Assembly: GCA_002840835.1 (NCBI GenBank)
Contig: PHCQ01000012.1
Location: 41,631 to 105,630 of the forward strand
Reading direction: 5' to 3'
From: Betaproteobacteria bacterium HGW-Betaproteobacteria-16
GTDB taxonomy: Bacteria; Pseudomonadota; Gammaproteobacteria; Burkholderiales; Burkholderiaceae_C
Length of the DNA stretch: 64,000 nt
This document shows, one piece after another, positions 1-7,939 of the stretch (positions within the stretch are counted from its first letter, which is position 1; the number at the start of each line of letters is the position of its first letter). The position numbers were made by a program, and so were the translations under genes. The notes under the pieces were generated by a model. It was not told where the DNA came from. It did no database searches and was given only the letters and a program-made list of their open reading frames with translations.

Positions 1-14
1 GCGAGTTCGGTCAT
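1..14 (-). CDS. 5' tip of an unseen leftward gene
   Basis: An ATG on the minus strand at position 14 is preceded by GGAG about 10 bases upstream and by a two-stem structured leader (19-70). Only about four codons lie in the window, so nothing can be said about the product. It would be the next gene downstream of the ribonucleotide reductase on the same strand. Confidence 0.4.
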
Positions 15-18
15 GGTT

Positions 19-70
19 GCTTGCTCCAAAAAAATAAGGAGCAAGCCCCACAGGGAGCTTGCCCCGTGGG
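19..70 (-). promoter_or_regulatory. Two-hairpin leader of the leftward gene
   Basis: Read on the minus strand, the leader has a GC-rich hairpin (47-70, arms CCCAC/GTGGG plus GGG/CCC) followed by a perfect 9-bp stem (GCTTGCTCC/GGAGCAAGC, 19-27 with 38-46) whose 3' arm contains the GGAG ribosome-binding site. The same arrangement recurs before other minus-strand genes (7914-7939, 15615-15665, 17420-17472). This suggests translational or transcript-stability control. Positions 71-227 hold nothing else recognisable. Confidence 0.5.
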
Positions 71-227
71 TAATTGAAAGGCTGAGTTTCCGGAGGTCCG
101 GCAGGTACATCAGCTACCTGTTCATGGCAAGCCACGAAATTGCTTACGTAGTGTATTGCACTACGGAAAGAATCTCTGAAAAAGAAAAGGCGAAGGGATC
201 TCTCCCCTCACCTTCTCCAGCTGCGAT

Positions 228-3134
228 CTAGCCGCACTCACCCTGGTAGCCGCACGCATCACACGACTTGCAACCACCTTTGCGGTGCAGGTTCATGGTG
301 TGGCAAGACGGACATGGCAGTCCGCTGCCGTCGCCGAACCCGGTGGCCACCGTTTCGGCTGCCGGTGCAGCCGATGTCTGAAAGTCCTCACCGATCAGGC
401 CAAGCACACGGTACCGACCAATGATCAGATCCGCGAGGTAAGCCACCGTTGAAGGATAGTTCTGCTGTCGAACCTCTCCAGGCACCTGTGCCAAGAAGTC
501 GCCACGAAGCTCGCCAAAAGACAGCAAGCTCCTGAGCTTCTTCAATACCCACTGCGGGTTGCTGACCCGCATGTCGATCGAGAGCAGCTTGGTCAAGCCA
601 TCGAGCACCCTGGGGTACTTTCCTGAAAGCCACATGCTGTATGGACGAACCGTTCCATCTTCCATGCGCACCTCCTTCAGGTGAAGGAGGAAGTCATCCC
701 CTGTCACAGGGTTTCGCACATCGACGTGCCAGCCGATCGCACCTTGGGGTCCCGTCTTGGGCTCCCGCTTTGAGAACAGATAGCCCACCATCGACTCATC
801 CCCCTTGGGCTCCAGCGCTCCGATGCTTTCAAGGCGATGTCCAACGAGACGACTGAATCCGGAAACCAGGCTCGGAACACGAACCGGTTCACCTGTCCTG
901 GGATCGTGCATCTCAAATGCATCGTCTCCTTCAGTGCCCGACAGGGAGTCGAGCTTCATCTGCAGCCAAGCCGGGTCCCCAGTACGCATATCCACTGAGA
1001 GCACCTTTGCAATAGCCGCCAGCCCCCTCGGCTGTTCGTTTCCTGCGATGTAGACCTCTACGGGATGCTTGGTCCCGTTTTGTACGTGTCCCACCACCAC
1101 TGCGAAGTCCCCTTGCGGGTGGCTCACACTGTAGGTGACCGACTCGATTCCCTGTGGCGTCTTCGGCCGGCTGGGCCAGCGCAAAGCGGAGAGGACCTGG
1201 CTTGCGTCCTTGAGCTCAACACGCCGATCAGGATCGCTGGATGGAAGTTCGCTCCCAGGCTTCTTCTCATCCGCATCAGCAATCACTGAGCCAAGCATGT
1301 CAGAGGGCCGATAGGTGGTGATCCCCTTGAGGCCTGCCTTCCAAGCACGCAGATAGATGCCTGCGAAATCCTCGAAGGGATAGTCTGACGGCACGTTGAC
1401 CGTCTTGGAGATCGCAGAGTCAACCAAGGGCGCCGCCGCCTCCAGGATTGCGAGGTGATCGTCGACCGACATCTGGAGCGCGGTCACGAACACGTCGGTG
1501 CTCGCGTCAGCACCCCTGGCACGCTTGAACGCGCGAAAGGCTCCACTTTCGAGAACGAACGTGTCACGCTGCCCGTCAGCCATCAGCTTCGTGCGCTCCT
1601 GGCGCAGCGAAAAGATGGGCTCGATGCCGGAGCTGGCGTTGTCACCGAACGCCATAGAGATCGTTCCTGTAGGCGCGATGGACAGCAAATGGGAGTTGCG
1701 AATCCCATGCTTGCGGATGCCCTCCTGAATGTCCAGCGGAAGCGTAGAAGCAAATGTCCCCGGCTTGAGGTACTTGTCTGCATCAAACAGCGGGAAGGCG
1801 CCCAGCTTGATGGCGAGCTGCACAGAAGCTCTGTAGGCTTCATCCCGCAGAACTGTGCCCACCTGGACGGTGAACCGTACGGCTTCCGGCGAGTTGTAGC
1901 GGATACCCAGCATCGCCATCGCATCGGCCAGGCCCAGATAGCCAGTGCCAATTCTCCGCTTTGATTCTGCTTCGACCTGCTGTTGAGGCAGTGGCCATTT
2001 GGTGTTGTCCAGCACCGCGTCGAGAATCTCGACCGCTACGTGCACTGCCCTTCCAAAGCCCTCAAAGTCGAAGCTGGCTTCGTCCGTGAACGCGTTGAAC
2101 ACGAACCGCTGCAGCATCAGGGAACCCAGATCGCAACACCCGTATGAAGGCAACATCTGTTCGCCACAGGGGTTGGACGCTTCGATGCGCTCTGCATACC
2201 AGAGGTTGTTGAGCTCAGCGACACGGTCAATGAAGATCACCCCAGGCTCAGCGCCCTCGTACGTGTTCTTCATGATGCGGTGCCACAGGTCCTTTGCACG
2301 CACCTTCTTGTAGATGAAGACCTGCGTGCCATCGGCAAGGGTTTTCTCCACGCCTGACCCGTCGTACGGTTCGACTTCATGTACGAGATCGAAGTCACCG
2401 TCCTCGACAACCGCAGTCATGAATTCATTGGTCACCGCGACAGACAGGTTGAAGTTAGACAAGGCTGAGAACGCCTTGCGAGCAGTCCATCCGAAGCTGG
2501 GCTTGTTGCGAATCATGCCCATCAGTGACGCAACTTCCTTGTCATCGAGGCCCATGCCCTGCCAATCAGGGGTCCGCTTGGCATCAATGAACAACTCGAT
2601 ATCGGGGTGATCGACTCGCAGCACCCCCATCTGAGCTCCGCGCCGGGCTCCGGCAGACTCAACGGTTTCGCACATCTTGTCAAACATCCGCATGTAAGAC
2701 ACCGGGCCGCTTGCACGCGAAGCTGTGCCTCGCACCAGGGCGCATATGGGACGAATACGGGAGAAGTTGTACCCAACCCCGCCACCTCTTCGCATGGTCT
2801 CCGCTGCTTGAGCCAAGGCATCGGTGATGCCCACGACGCCGTTCTTGTCCTTGCCAGACATGGAGTCGCCAACCTCTTGCACAAAGCAGTTGATCGCCGT
2901 GGTGTCGAGGCCGGAGCCGATGGAACGGTTGATGCGGCCGCCTGGAACGAAGCCCGCTTGCAGCGCATGGATGAACCGCCGGCGTTGCTCTTCGGACGTG
3001 GCCAAACCGCCTGCCACACGAGCGTGAATCTCACCCTCGGATGTCTCGCCAGGAAGGGCGTACTTTTCGATCATGAGATTGGCGCAAAAGTCTTGCGCAG
3101 GCGCGCGCAACTCTTGTTGAGTTTCAATTTTCAT
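228..3134 (-). CDS. nrdJ: Adenosylcobalamin-dependent (class II) ribonucleotide reductase
   Basis: The 968-residue product reduces ribonucleotides to deoxyribonucleotides by B12 radical chemistry in the cytosol. Seen: the class II/I catalytic-barrel pattern (FVPGGRI, GGGVGYNFS, ASGPVS, RRGAQMG, DHPDIE near the N-terminal third), the active-site loop NPCGEQ near residue 320, and a C-terminal Cys-rich tail (CPSC ... CKSCDACG) that would relay electrons from thioredoxin. Between barrel and tail are two similar segments, each with a run resembling LSIDMR followed by W and LKKLRSL, that look like duplicated TSCPD-type domains. The start at 3134 was chosen because GAGAG lies just upstream; the open frame extends a further 65 codons without support. 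It is on the same strand as ssb upstream. A plasmid-borne, oxygen-indifferent RNR would supply dNTPs for replicon copying. No cobalamin riboswitch core was seen in the leader. Confidence 0.9.
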   Translation of the reverse strand: MKIETQQELRAPAQDFCANLMIEKYALPGETSEGEIHARVAGGLATSEEQRRRFIHALQAGFVPGGRINRSIGSGLDTTAINCFVQEVGDSMSGKDKNGVVGITDALAQAAETMRRGGGVGYNFSRIRPICALVRGTASRASGPVSYMRMFDKMCETVESAGARRGAQMGVLRVDHPDIELFIDAKRTPDWQGMGLDDKEVASLMGMIRNKPSFGWTARKAFSALSNFNLSVAVTNEFMTAVVEDGDFDLVHEVEPYDGSGVEKTLADGTQVFIYKKVRAKDLWHRIMKNTYEGAEPGVIFIDRVAELNNLWYAERIEASNPCGEQMLPSYGCCDLGSLMLQRFVFNAFTDEASFDFEGFGRAVHVAVEILDAVLDNTKWPLPQQQVEAESKRRIGTGYLGLADAMAMLGIRYNSPEAVRFTVQVGTVLRDEAYRASVQLAIKLGAFPLFDADKYLKPGTFASTLPLDIQEGIRKHGIRNSHLLSIAPTGTISMAFGDNASSGIEPIFSLRQERTKLMADGQRDTFVLESGAFRAFKRARGADASTDVFVTALQMSVDDHLAILEAAAPLVDSAISKTVNVPSDYPFEDFAGIYLRAWKAGLKGITTYRPSDMLGSVIADADEKKPGSELPSSDPDRRVELKDASQVLSALRWPSRPKTPQGIESVTYSVSHPQGDFAVVVGHVQNGTKHPVEVYIAGNEQPRGLAAIAKVLSVDMRTGDPAWLQMKLDSLSGTEGDDAFEMHDPRTGEPVRVPSLVSGFSRLVGHRLESIGALEPKGDESMVGYLFSKREPKTGPQGAIGWHVDVRNPVTGDDFLLHLKEVRMEDGTVRPYSMWLSGKYPRVLDGLTKLLSIDMRVSNPQWVLKKLRSLLSFGELRGDFLAQVPGEVRQQNYPSTVAYLADLIIGRYRVLGLIGEDFQTSAAPAAETVATGFGDGSGLPCPSCHTMNLHRKGGCKSCDACGYQGECG

Positions 3135-3184
3135 AGTGCTCTCCAGTTTGAAAAACGGATCGGGAAAGTTGATCCGCAACTGGA

Positions 3185-3222
3185 CACCCAAGGGATGCAC
3201 AGTTGCTGATCCCTTCAGGGTG
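3185..3222 (-). promoter_or_regulatory. Hairpin in the nrdJ leader
   Basis: The arms CACCC plus AAGGGAT pair with ATCCCTT plus GGGTG around a 12-base loop, about 50 bases before the nrdJ start. It resembles the structured leaders of other minus-strand genes in this half. The rest of the 392-base gap between nrdJ and ssb holds a second long hairpin at 3323-3367 (AAGCCATTC/GAATGGCTT) and no gene. Confidence 0.4.
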
Positions 3223-3486
3223 GTTTGAAGTTGATGGCGTGCTCGGGTGAGCAGCAATGAAAGGCTGGATTTGGCAATTGCTTGCCCCGTATTCCAGCTA
3301 CGGCTCGCGTAGGAACGCAAAAAAGCCATTCGTGACTACCCGCAGGACGGACAGTCAGGAATGGCTTGCAAATGCTGTGTATGACGTACAGCTACGTGCT
3401 TTGATGACTCAAAGGCTCCGAGAAGGCGTCTACAAGAGACGGCTTTTCGCAGGCTTTCACAAATTCTACTTCGAAAAGTGCAAACA

Positions 3487-3516
3487 GCAAGGAACAGGAT
3501 TTCTCCTGTTCCTTGC
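3487..3516 (-). terminator. Hairpin downstream of ssb
   Basis: A perfect 13-bp stem (GCAAGGAACAGGA/TCCTGTTCCTTGC) with a 4-base loop starts 10 bases after the ssb stop codon. The run of T that follows on the minus strand is weak (TGTTTGC), so it may act as a terminator or as an RNA-stability element. Confidence 0.45.
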
Positions 3517-3525
3517 GCTGCATTT

Positions 3526-4104
3526 CTACATCACGATGAGCCCTTGGTCACCGTCGCGGTGGTCTGCGCCCTGCACAGTCTTGCCCACCATCCCCGTTCT
3601 CTCAGCCTCAGCGAAGCCATCATGTTGGTCATGTTCCCGGAAGGAACTCCCTTCATCGGGCTCAGCGGACCTCCACCGATGACTGGCACCGGGTGGTGGT
3701 GTCCCACCGCCAGGCGGCATTTGGTTTCTAGGAGCCTCTGGTGCCCTGCTTGGCTGTCTCGCTTCTGAGGGGTTGGAAGCACTGCCAGCAGATTTGATCG
3801 CCAGGAACTCCCAGTCGGTCAGACGGTACTTTGTCGCGTACCGCTTTGTCCCGTCGTCTCCGACCCAACTAGAGGTCTCCTGTCGTCCATAGCAGGCCAC
3901 GTTGCTGCCTCTCTCTAGCATCGAAGCAATGCGCTCTGCATCCTCGTTCCAAGCGACAAAGTTCGCTCGTTCCCAGATGGTCTCACTGCTACGGCGTTCC
4001 TTCCTTGAGGAAAGAACGGTGAACTCGCACTTGCACAGGTTCTGACGAATTACTGTGAGCACAGGCTTATCAGCGACGAACCCAATTGCGTGCACCGTGA
4101 TCAT
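3526..4104 (-). CDS. ssb: Single-stranded DNA-binding protein
   Basis: The 192-residue protein has an N-terminal OB-fold of SSB type (about residues 1-105, including ERANFVAWNEDAERI and the GTKRYATKYR strand) and a Pro/Gly-rich low-complexity tail. It would coat single-stranded DNA during replication and recombination. The start overlaps the stop of the upstream gene by 4 bases (4101-4104), so the two are translationally coupled. Oddity: bacterial SSBs normally end in an acidic DDDIPF-like tip that recruits partners, but this one ends in QGLIVM with only a few acidic residues nearby. Either the tip is lost, the frame shifted in the tail, or the plasmid protein uses no such partners. Confidence 0.85.
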   Translation of the reverse strand: MITVHAIGFVADKPVLTVIRQNLCKCEFTVLSSRKERRSSETIWERANFVAWNEDAERIASMLERGSNVACYGRQETSSWVGDDGTKRYATKYRLTDWEFLAIKSAGSASNPSEARQPSRAPEAPRNQMPPGGGTPPPGASHRWRSAEPDEGSSFREHDQHDGFAEAERTGMVGKTVQGADHRDGDQGLIVM

Positions 4105-5189
4105 TGCGCTGCCACCCGTGTGACCTGGTAGAGATTTTTGTAGGTGCTTGCACCCGAACCGTTCGGAATGGGCTGCTGACCCATGAACACCACCTGGACC
4201 CGCTCGCCGGGTGCGATACCTTGATCGCTCACTTGCCGAGCAAGCTCGGCACCGAACAACGGGATTTCCCGAGCACCATCGTGAAGGGTCAGGCAGAACG
4301 TGCTGTATGGACCCGTTTTTCCAGTGCGCTGGGTTAGACCAGCCTGAGTCACCACGCCCTTGTACACATCGCCTTGAACTTGGCGTTTATGTGTAGGCAC
4401 CACGACGGCCGGAGCCGAGGCAGGTTGCACAGGCGCTTGCATCACAACTGGTGTTTCCGCTGGCTTCACCGAAGGCACCGGCTGTGGAAGTGCTGGAGTC
4501 GAAACCACAACTGGTGGGGCCGGCGGCACGAACTTCCCGGCTTCCTGAATCGGTGCCTTCCGAGGTGCAGCCGGAGCCGTCTGCAGATGAGGCGGTGCTT
4601 CCTTTCGGCTCCTTGTCTTGCTCGCTGTGCGCTTGTCAAGCTGAACCCGAACTTCCTCCTGGAACCGCTGCATGATCTGCTCGCAGCCTTGAGAGGCGTC
4701 GAATGAGACATCTTCGTAGTAATACTTCTCGAACCGGAGCGCTTTGGCCAACTCCTTGTCCAGTACCTTGAAGACCCGTCTAGCAATCCCTTTTTCAGGG
4801 TAGAGGTAGAGCCAAAGAACCCCCATGCGGAGCTTCCCTGAATAGAGATCCAATGTCATCACCCTGTCTGCCACGGCAAGCAGAGGATTCCCTTGAGGAT
4901 TGGCATCGGCACTCACCAGAACAACCGGTTGTAATGCGGCTGAACGTGGCACTACGGAAGGAACCGTTCTTTCGACTGGTGCATTCCGTGGAGATGCTGC
5001 TGCACGCTCATGCGGCAAAAGAACAGCATGCTGTCGCCCCATGCGGGCCGCAGAAGGGCTGGTTGCTGGCGCTCCATAGAAGAGTCTCATGCTCCCGGAG
5101 CTGACCGCACCAAGCATCGAAGCAAGAAGCATCGCCGAGCGAACGATCACGTGGAGCAGACCCCCATGAACAATGGGTTTGTGGTTCAT
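4101..5189 (-). CDS. Membrane-anchored protein with C-terminal KfrB-like/OB-like domain
   Basis: The product has 362 residues, starting at 5189 where TAGGAAAAAC precedes the ATG (an upstream extension would overlap the neighbouring gene). A hydrophobic segment at about residues 12-33 suggests an N-terminal anchor. A folded middle part (about 120-200) is followed by a Pro/Ala-rich linker and a C-terminal domain of about 90 residues (GVVTQAGLT to NLYQVTRVAAQ) that reads like the small beta domain found at the end of plasmid relaxase or KfrB-type proteins. It lies between an unknown gene (8-base gap) and ssb (4-base overlap), in a plasmid-maintenance block. Function is not established; the domain assignment is by pattern only. 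Confidence 0.55.
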   Translation of the reverse strand: MNHKPIVHGGLLHVIVRSAMLLASMLGAVSSGSMRLFYGAPATSPSAARMGRQHAVLLPHERAAASPRNAPVERTVPSVVPRSAALQPVVLVSADANPQGNPLLAVADRVMTLDLYSGKLRMGVLWLYLYPEKGIARRVFKVLDKELAKALRFEKYYYEDVSFDASQGCEQIMQRFQEEVRVQLDKRTASKTRSRKEAPPHLQTAPAAPRKAPIQEAGKFVPPAPPVVVSTPALPQPVPSVKPAETPVVMQAPVQPASAPAVVVPTHKRQVQGDVYKGVVTQAGLTQRTGKTGPYSTFCLTLHDGAREIPLFGAELARQVSDQGIAPGERVQVVFMGQQPIPNGSGASTYKNLYQVTRVAAQ

Positions 5190-5196
5190 GTTTTTC

Positions 5197-5880
5197 CTAA
5201 ATGTAAGCCGACAAGTTGTCCTCATCTGAGGTTGGCATGCCGGAAGTGATGGCGTGCTCAAAGGTCCTTCCAAGTGCCACTTGGCACTCGCGAATCTTGG
5301 TCCCTGAGAACGCCTTCGAAAGCCAGTGCGCCCATTCGGTGGGTGCAATGGAAGGTGGTGCATCTGGGAGACCCGGATGCTTGGGTGCCGCGCGCAATGG
5401 CCACCCGAGAGTGAGCGCTTGTTCAGCAAGGACTAATGCCCACAGGCAATGATCCGCATGAGCGATCAGATACGTAGTGTTTTCGGCTTGCCGCTGACGC
5501 CACAGGTCGATCTCTTCCGTATAGATGGCGGAGGGAACCGCAACGGTAGCCGAGCTGGCAACCGAATCGATCCCTTCTGCCATGTTGGGCGGCGTTGCAG
5601 CCAGCAGCCACTCTTGTCCGCCTCTGTCGAGCTCCTCATGCACGAACGAGAATGAACCCGTTGAGCTATGAAAGTAGCGTCGACCCGACGTCTTCGTGTA
5701 CCCGGCCTTCAGCTTCGAAGCCGTCAGCGACAGGCCCGCCATCGTAGAAACCACCCTCGGGCAAAGAACACCCTTGGATCGCTCTACAACAACGAAGTCT
5801 TCGCCCATCTGGCCTAAGCCAAACTGCGATCCCGTCCTCTCATGCACGTACACCTCGTAGAGGATTTCACGGCTGACCAT
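5197..5880 (-). CDS. Hypothetical protein, 227 aa
   Basis: The family is not recognised. The protein is soluble, without a signal peptide or membrane segment. The N-terminal part is beta-rich (residues 1-80) and the C-terminal part is more helical, ending in an acidic stretch. The ATG at 5880 overlaps the end of the upstream AAA+ ATPase gene by 14 bases, so the two are probably co-translated. The ATPase resembles CobS/MoxR types, which usually work with a partner, so this gene or the 223-residue gene at 6851 is a candidate partner. Neither shows a von Willebrand A motif by eye. Confidence 0.6.
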   Translation of the reverse strand: MVSREILYEVYVHERTGSQFGLGQMGEDFVVVERSKGVLCPRVVSTMAGLSLTASKLKAGYTKTSGRRYFHSSTGSFSFVHEELDRGGQEWLLAATPPNMAEGIDSVASSATVAVPSAIYTEEIDLWRQRQAENTTYLIAHADHCLWALVLAEQALTLGWPLRAAPKHPGLPDAPPSIAPTEWAHWLSKAFSGTKIRECQVALGRTFEHAITSGMPTSDEDNLSAYI

Positions 5881-6841
5881 TGGTCCCAGTCCCCAGAGCT
5901 GCCCGGGTGAATTCCGTCACGACGGCATCCATTTCCGCATTCATCTGGAACGCACGTCGCAGCGCATAGACCATTGGCCCATCGCTGTCGTTGACGTTGG
6001 CAAACCGACGAACCAACCGCGCCCAGCGAATCGCCGAACGTGTGGTCATTGGCTTGGTCATCACACCACTTTTGTCAGTGCGATAGGCAGCACGGACGCT
6101 GTTCGCGACTTTGACCACCTGCTGGGCAATCATCGTGGCGACATCTGGAGATACACCGTCACCCACGAGTGCGTTGACAACTGCACGCTCCTCCAACTCA
6201 GGCGGGAGATAGCTGGCTGTTGTCACCATGAATCGGTCATCGTTGGCGACGTCCTGGACGTTCCGGCCGACCACCGAAAGGCTCGATTCAACAGAGTTTT
6301 CGGTCGCGAAGACTTTGAACCCTGCAGCCGGCACGACCACTTCACCAGTCGATGGGATGACGATTGAGTAGCCCTCGATGAGCATGTTCAGGCCAGTGGA
6401 CTCACCCGGCTCCAGAACGTTGTACTCATCAAGCAGCACCGAAGTCCCCTCGCGGGCAGCACGCAGCACCGGACCATCGACCCACTTCAAACTTCCATCT
6501 GCCGTGGGAAAGAACTGACCGATGAGTTCGCGTGATTCCGTGCCTGGTGAACACGAAACCTTGTAGAGAGGCCACCGAAGCCTGGCGTGAAATTGCTCGA
6601 CCAACGATGTCTTGCCTGTGGCAGGGTCACCGATGATCTTCAATGCCTTCTCGCTCGACTGCCAAAAAGCCAGGATGTCCCTCAGCTTCTCAGGCATGAA
6701 GACGTAGCCTTCGTTGATTGGCGGTGCGGCAGGATGTCCCGCCTCGAAGCCAGGAATCTTGACGGTCGCAGGGACGGGGAGCCCGAACTCTTGCGCTGGT
6801 GAATAGAACGCCTTCACCAAAGGATAGGAATTTGTTTCCAT
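5867..6841 (-). CDS. MoxR/CobS-type AAA+ ATPase
   Basis: The product has 324 residues. Walker A (GDPATGKTS, near residue 70) and Walker B (VLLDEYN, near residue 137) are intact, and the segment with LNMLIEGYSIVIP followed by FKVFATEN matches the AAA_5 (CobS, MoxR, dynein-like) pattern, with sensor and arginine-finger regions after it. Relatives act as hexameric chaperones that insert metals or remodel partner complexes, generally with a VWA protein encoded next door. Here the flanking genes are unrecognised proteins of 223 and 227 residues. The ATG at 6841 has GAGAAA upstream and lies 9 bases after the preceding gene. The specific client is unknown. Confidence 0.8.
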   Translation of the reverse strand: METNSYPLVKAFYSPAQEFGLPVPATVKIPGFEAGHPAAPPINEGYVFMPEKLRDILAFWQSSEKALKIIGDPATGKTSLVEQFHARLRWPLYKVSCSPGTESRELIGQFFPTADGSLKWVDGPVLRAAREGTSVLLDEYNVLEPGESTGLNMLIEGYSIVIPSTGEVVVPAAGFKVFATENSVESSLSVVGRNVQDVANDDRFMVTTASYLPPELEERAVVNALVGDGVSPDVATMIAQQVVKVANSVRAAYRTDKSGVMTKPMTTRSAIRWARLVRRFANVNDSDGPMVYALRRAFQMNAEMDAVVTEFTRAALGTGTNGQP

Positions 6842-6850
6842 GAAAGTTTC

Positions 6851-7522
6851 TCAGTATTGGAGAACGATTGATTCGAAGTTGAGTTCCTTCAGCAAGGGCT
6901 TGAGGATGTAGCCCAGCTTCTCGCGAAGCGCTTCAGGATTGCAGCCGTATGCAACACAACACGCTTGGAACGTGAAGGGAAGCTGTCTGCTGTAGATGGG
7001 CACCTCTCTGTTGGCGCCGTCGATGTTTCTGGTTACCCAGCAGTAGATGTCTTTCGACCAGATCCACTGAAGGATCTCGAACTTTTCTTGCGCGTTTCCA
7101 CGCGTTTTGAGCACACGCAGCGAGTAGGTCAGCACACTTTCGTGGAGCTTGGCGACCGAGTGATCGTCGAGCACCCAGTCCTCAGACTGCACGTCGCCAG
7201 TGGCTTCGCTCGGTTGGGTGGACTCATGTGTGGGCTCTGCTTCTGGCTGTACGTCGAGGTCCGATGCTTCATGCCCCAGTAGGGGCAAATCAAGCAGCTT
7301 TCGGTATCGCGTCCAGTCAATGTCGAGCGTCTTGGAGCTAAGGACCTTGAGGGTCGTTCGCTTCCTACCCGCCTCGACACGCTTCGCGGCTGAGGCATCG
7401 GCCTTCTGCACGCTGTCTTGCCATGCCGCGTTGAGAACTTGCTGCTCCCCTGAAGCTACGAACGCAAGAAAGAGTTGTTCAGGCGGTGCTGCACCGCTAT
7501 CGCGATGGGTGCGACCACTCAT
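6851..7522 (-). CDS. Hypothetical protein, 223 aa
   Basis: The family is not recognised. Residues 1-70 are basic and helical, 85-115 form an acidic, low-complexity linker rich in Glu, Ser and Thr, and 120-223 look like a folded helical domain with several Cys and Trp. There is no signal peptide. The start at 7522 has GGAGG at the right distance. It is also overlapped by a 20-codon reading frame (7497-7559) that has its own AGGAGG, so translation may be coupled. It is the first larger gene of the block 7522-228 and precedes the AAA+ ATPase by 9 bases, which makes a role in the same complex plausible. Confidence 0.6.
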   Translation of the reverse strand: MSGRTHRDSGAAPPEQLFLAFVASGEQQVLNAAWQDSVQKADASAAKRVEAGRKRTTLKVLSSKTLDIDWTRYRKLLDLPLLGHEASDLDVQPEAEPTHESTQPSEATGDVQSEDWVLDDHSVAKLHESVLTYSLRVLKTRGNAQEKFEILQWIWSKDIYCWVTRNIDGANREVPIYSRQLPFTFQACCVAYGCNPEALREKLGYILKPLLKELNFESIVLQY

Positions 7523-7559
7523 GATTGCCTCCAGATGGCATTTGGAATGTGAACTTCAT
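7497..7559 (-). CDS. Possible 20-aa leader peptide
   Basis: A 20-codon frame begins with ATG at 7559 directly after AAAGGAGGAACTG, the strongest ribosome-binding site in the area, and ends inside the first codons of the 7522 gene in another frame. The product would be MKFTFQMPSGGNHEWSHPSR. It may be a leader that couples or tunes translation of the next gene. It could also be chance, since one good Shine-Dalgarno match is the only evidence. Confidence 0.3.
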   Translation of the reverse strand: MKFTFQMPSGGNHEWSHPSR

Positions 7560-7606
7560 CAGTTCCTCCTTTTGAGCTGGATCAGCGCCAATACCAGGCG
7601 CAAATG

Positions 7607-7642
7607 AAAGAGCACCGAGCGCTTTCGCGGTCGGTGCTCTTT
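7607..7642. terminator. Strong hairpin between the 45-aa ORF and the 7522 gene
   Basis: A perfect 12-bp stem (AAAGAGCACCGA/TCGGTGCTCTTT) encloses 12 bases that themselves pair in part (GCGC...CGCG). A short T run flanks it on either strand, so it could end transcription from the small gene at 7752 or act as a leader structure for 7522. Confidence 0.5.
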
Positions 7643-7751
7643 GCTTCGGGTCGAAGGCCTCGCGATGCGCGACGCCATGACTCTGAAAGGTGAAGGTCCC
7701 TGGTTGCGGGACTGCCCAGACATGCAGCGCATGCCCGGGAAAGTTGCCTGA

Positions 7752-7889
7752 CTACTTCAGACTCTCCTCGACCGCCTGGAGGCGGTCCACAGAATTCTGA
7801 AAGGAGGCGGCTGTCGAATTCGCGGCAACTGCGCCTTGGACGCCATAGACGAACAAGACGACCACCACGATTGCGGAAATTGCTTTCAT
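7752..7889 (-). CDS. Small exported peptide, 45 aa
   Basis: The frame has 45 codons, with GGAG upstream of the ATG at 7889. The N-terminus is a typical signal peptide: MKAIS, then a hydrophobic run of Val/Leu/Ile, then AVAA, a likely cleavage site near residue 22. The mature part would be only about 22 residues (NSTAASFQNSVDR and so on), amphipathic and free of Cys. It lies alone behind a structured leader (7914-7939). It is not recognised. Entry-exclusion lipopeptides and phage or plasmid small membrane proteins are possible analogies only. Confidence 0.45.
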   Translation of the reverse strand: MKAISAIVVVVLFVYGVQGAVAANSTAASFQNSVDRLQAVEESLK

Positions 7890-7913
7890 AACTGACTCCG
7901 TGATGGGGCCAGT

Positions 7914-7939
7914 CCCTCGCGGGAGCTAGCCCGCGTGGG
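7914..7939 (-). promoter_or_regulatory. Leader hairpin of the 45-aa gene
   Basis: On the minus strand the arms CCC-A-CGCGGG and CCCGCG-A-GGG pair around a short loop 25 bases before the start at 7889. Between hairpin and start a GGACT/AGTC pairing would enclose the ribosome-binding site. This is the arrangement seen at 19-70 and 17420-17472. Confidence 0.45.

Noticed and set aside
3135..3525. Cobalamin riboswitch before the B12-dependent RNR
   Set aside because: The leader has hairpins but I could not find the conserved GCCACTG-type core.
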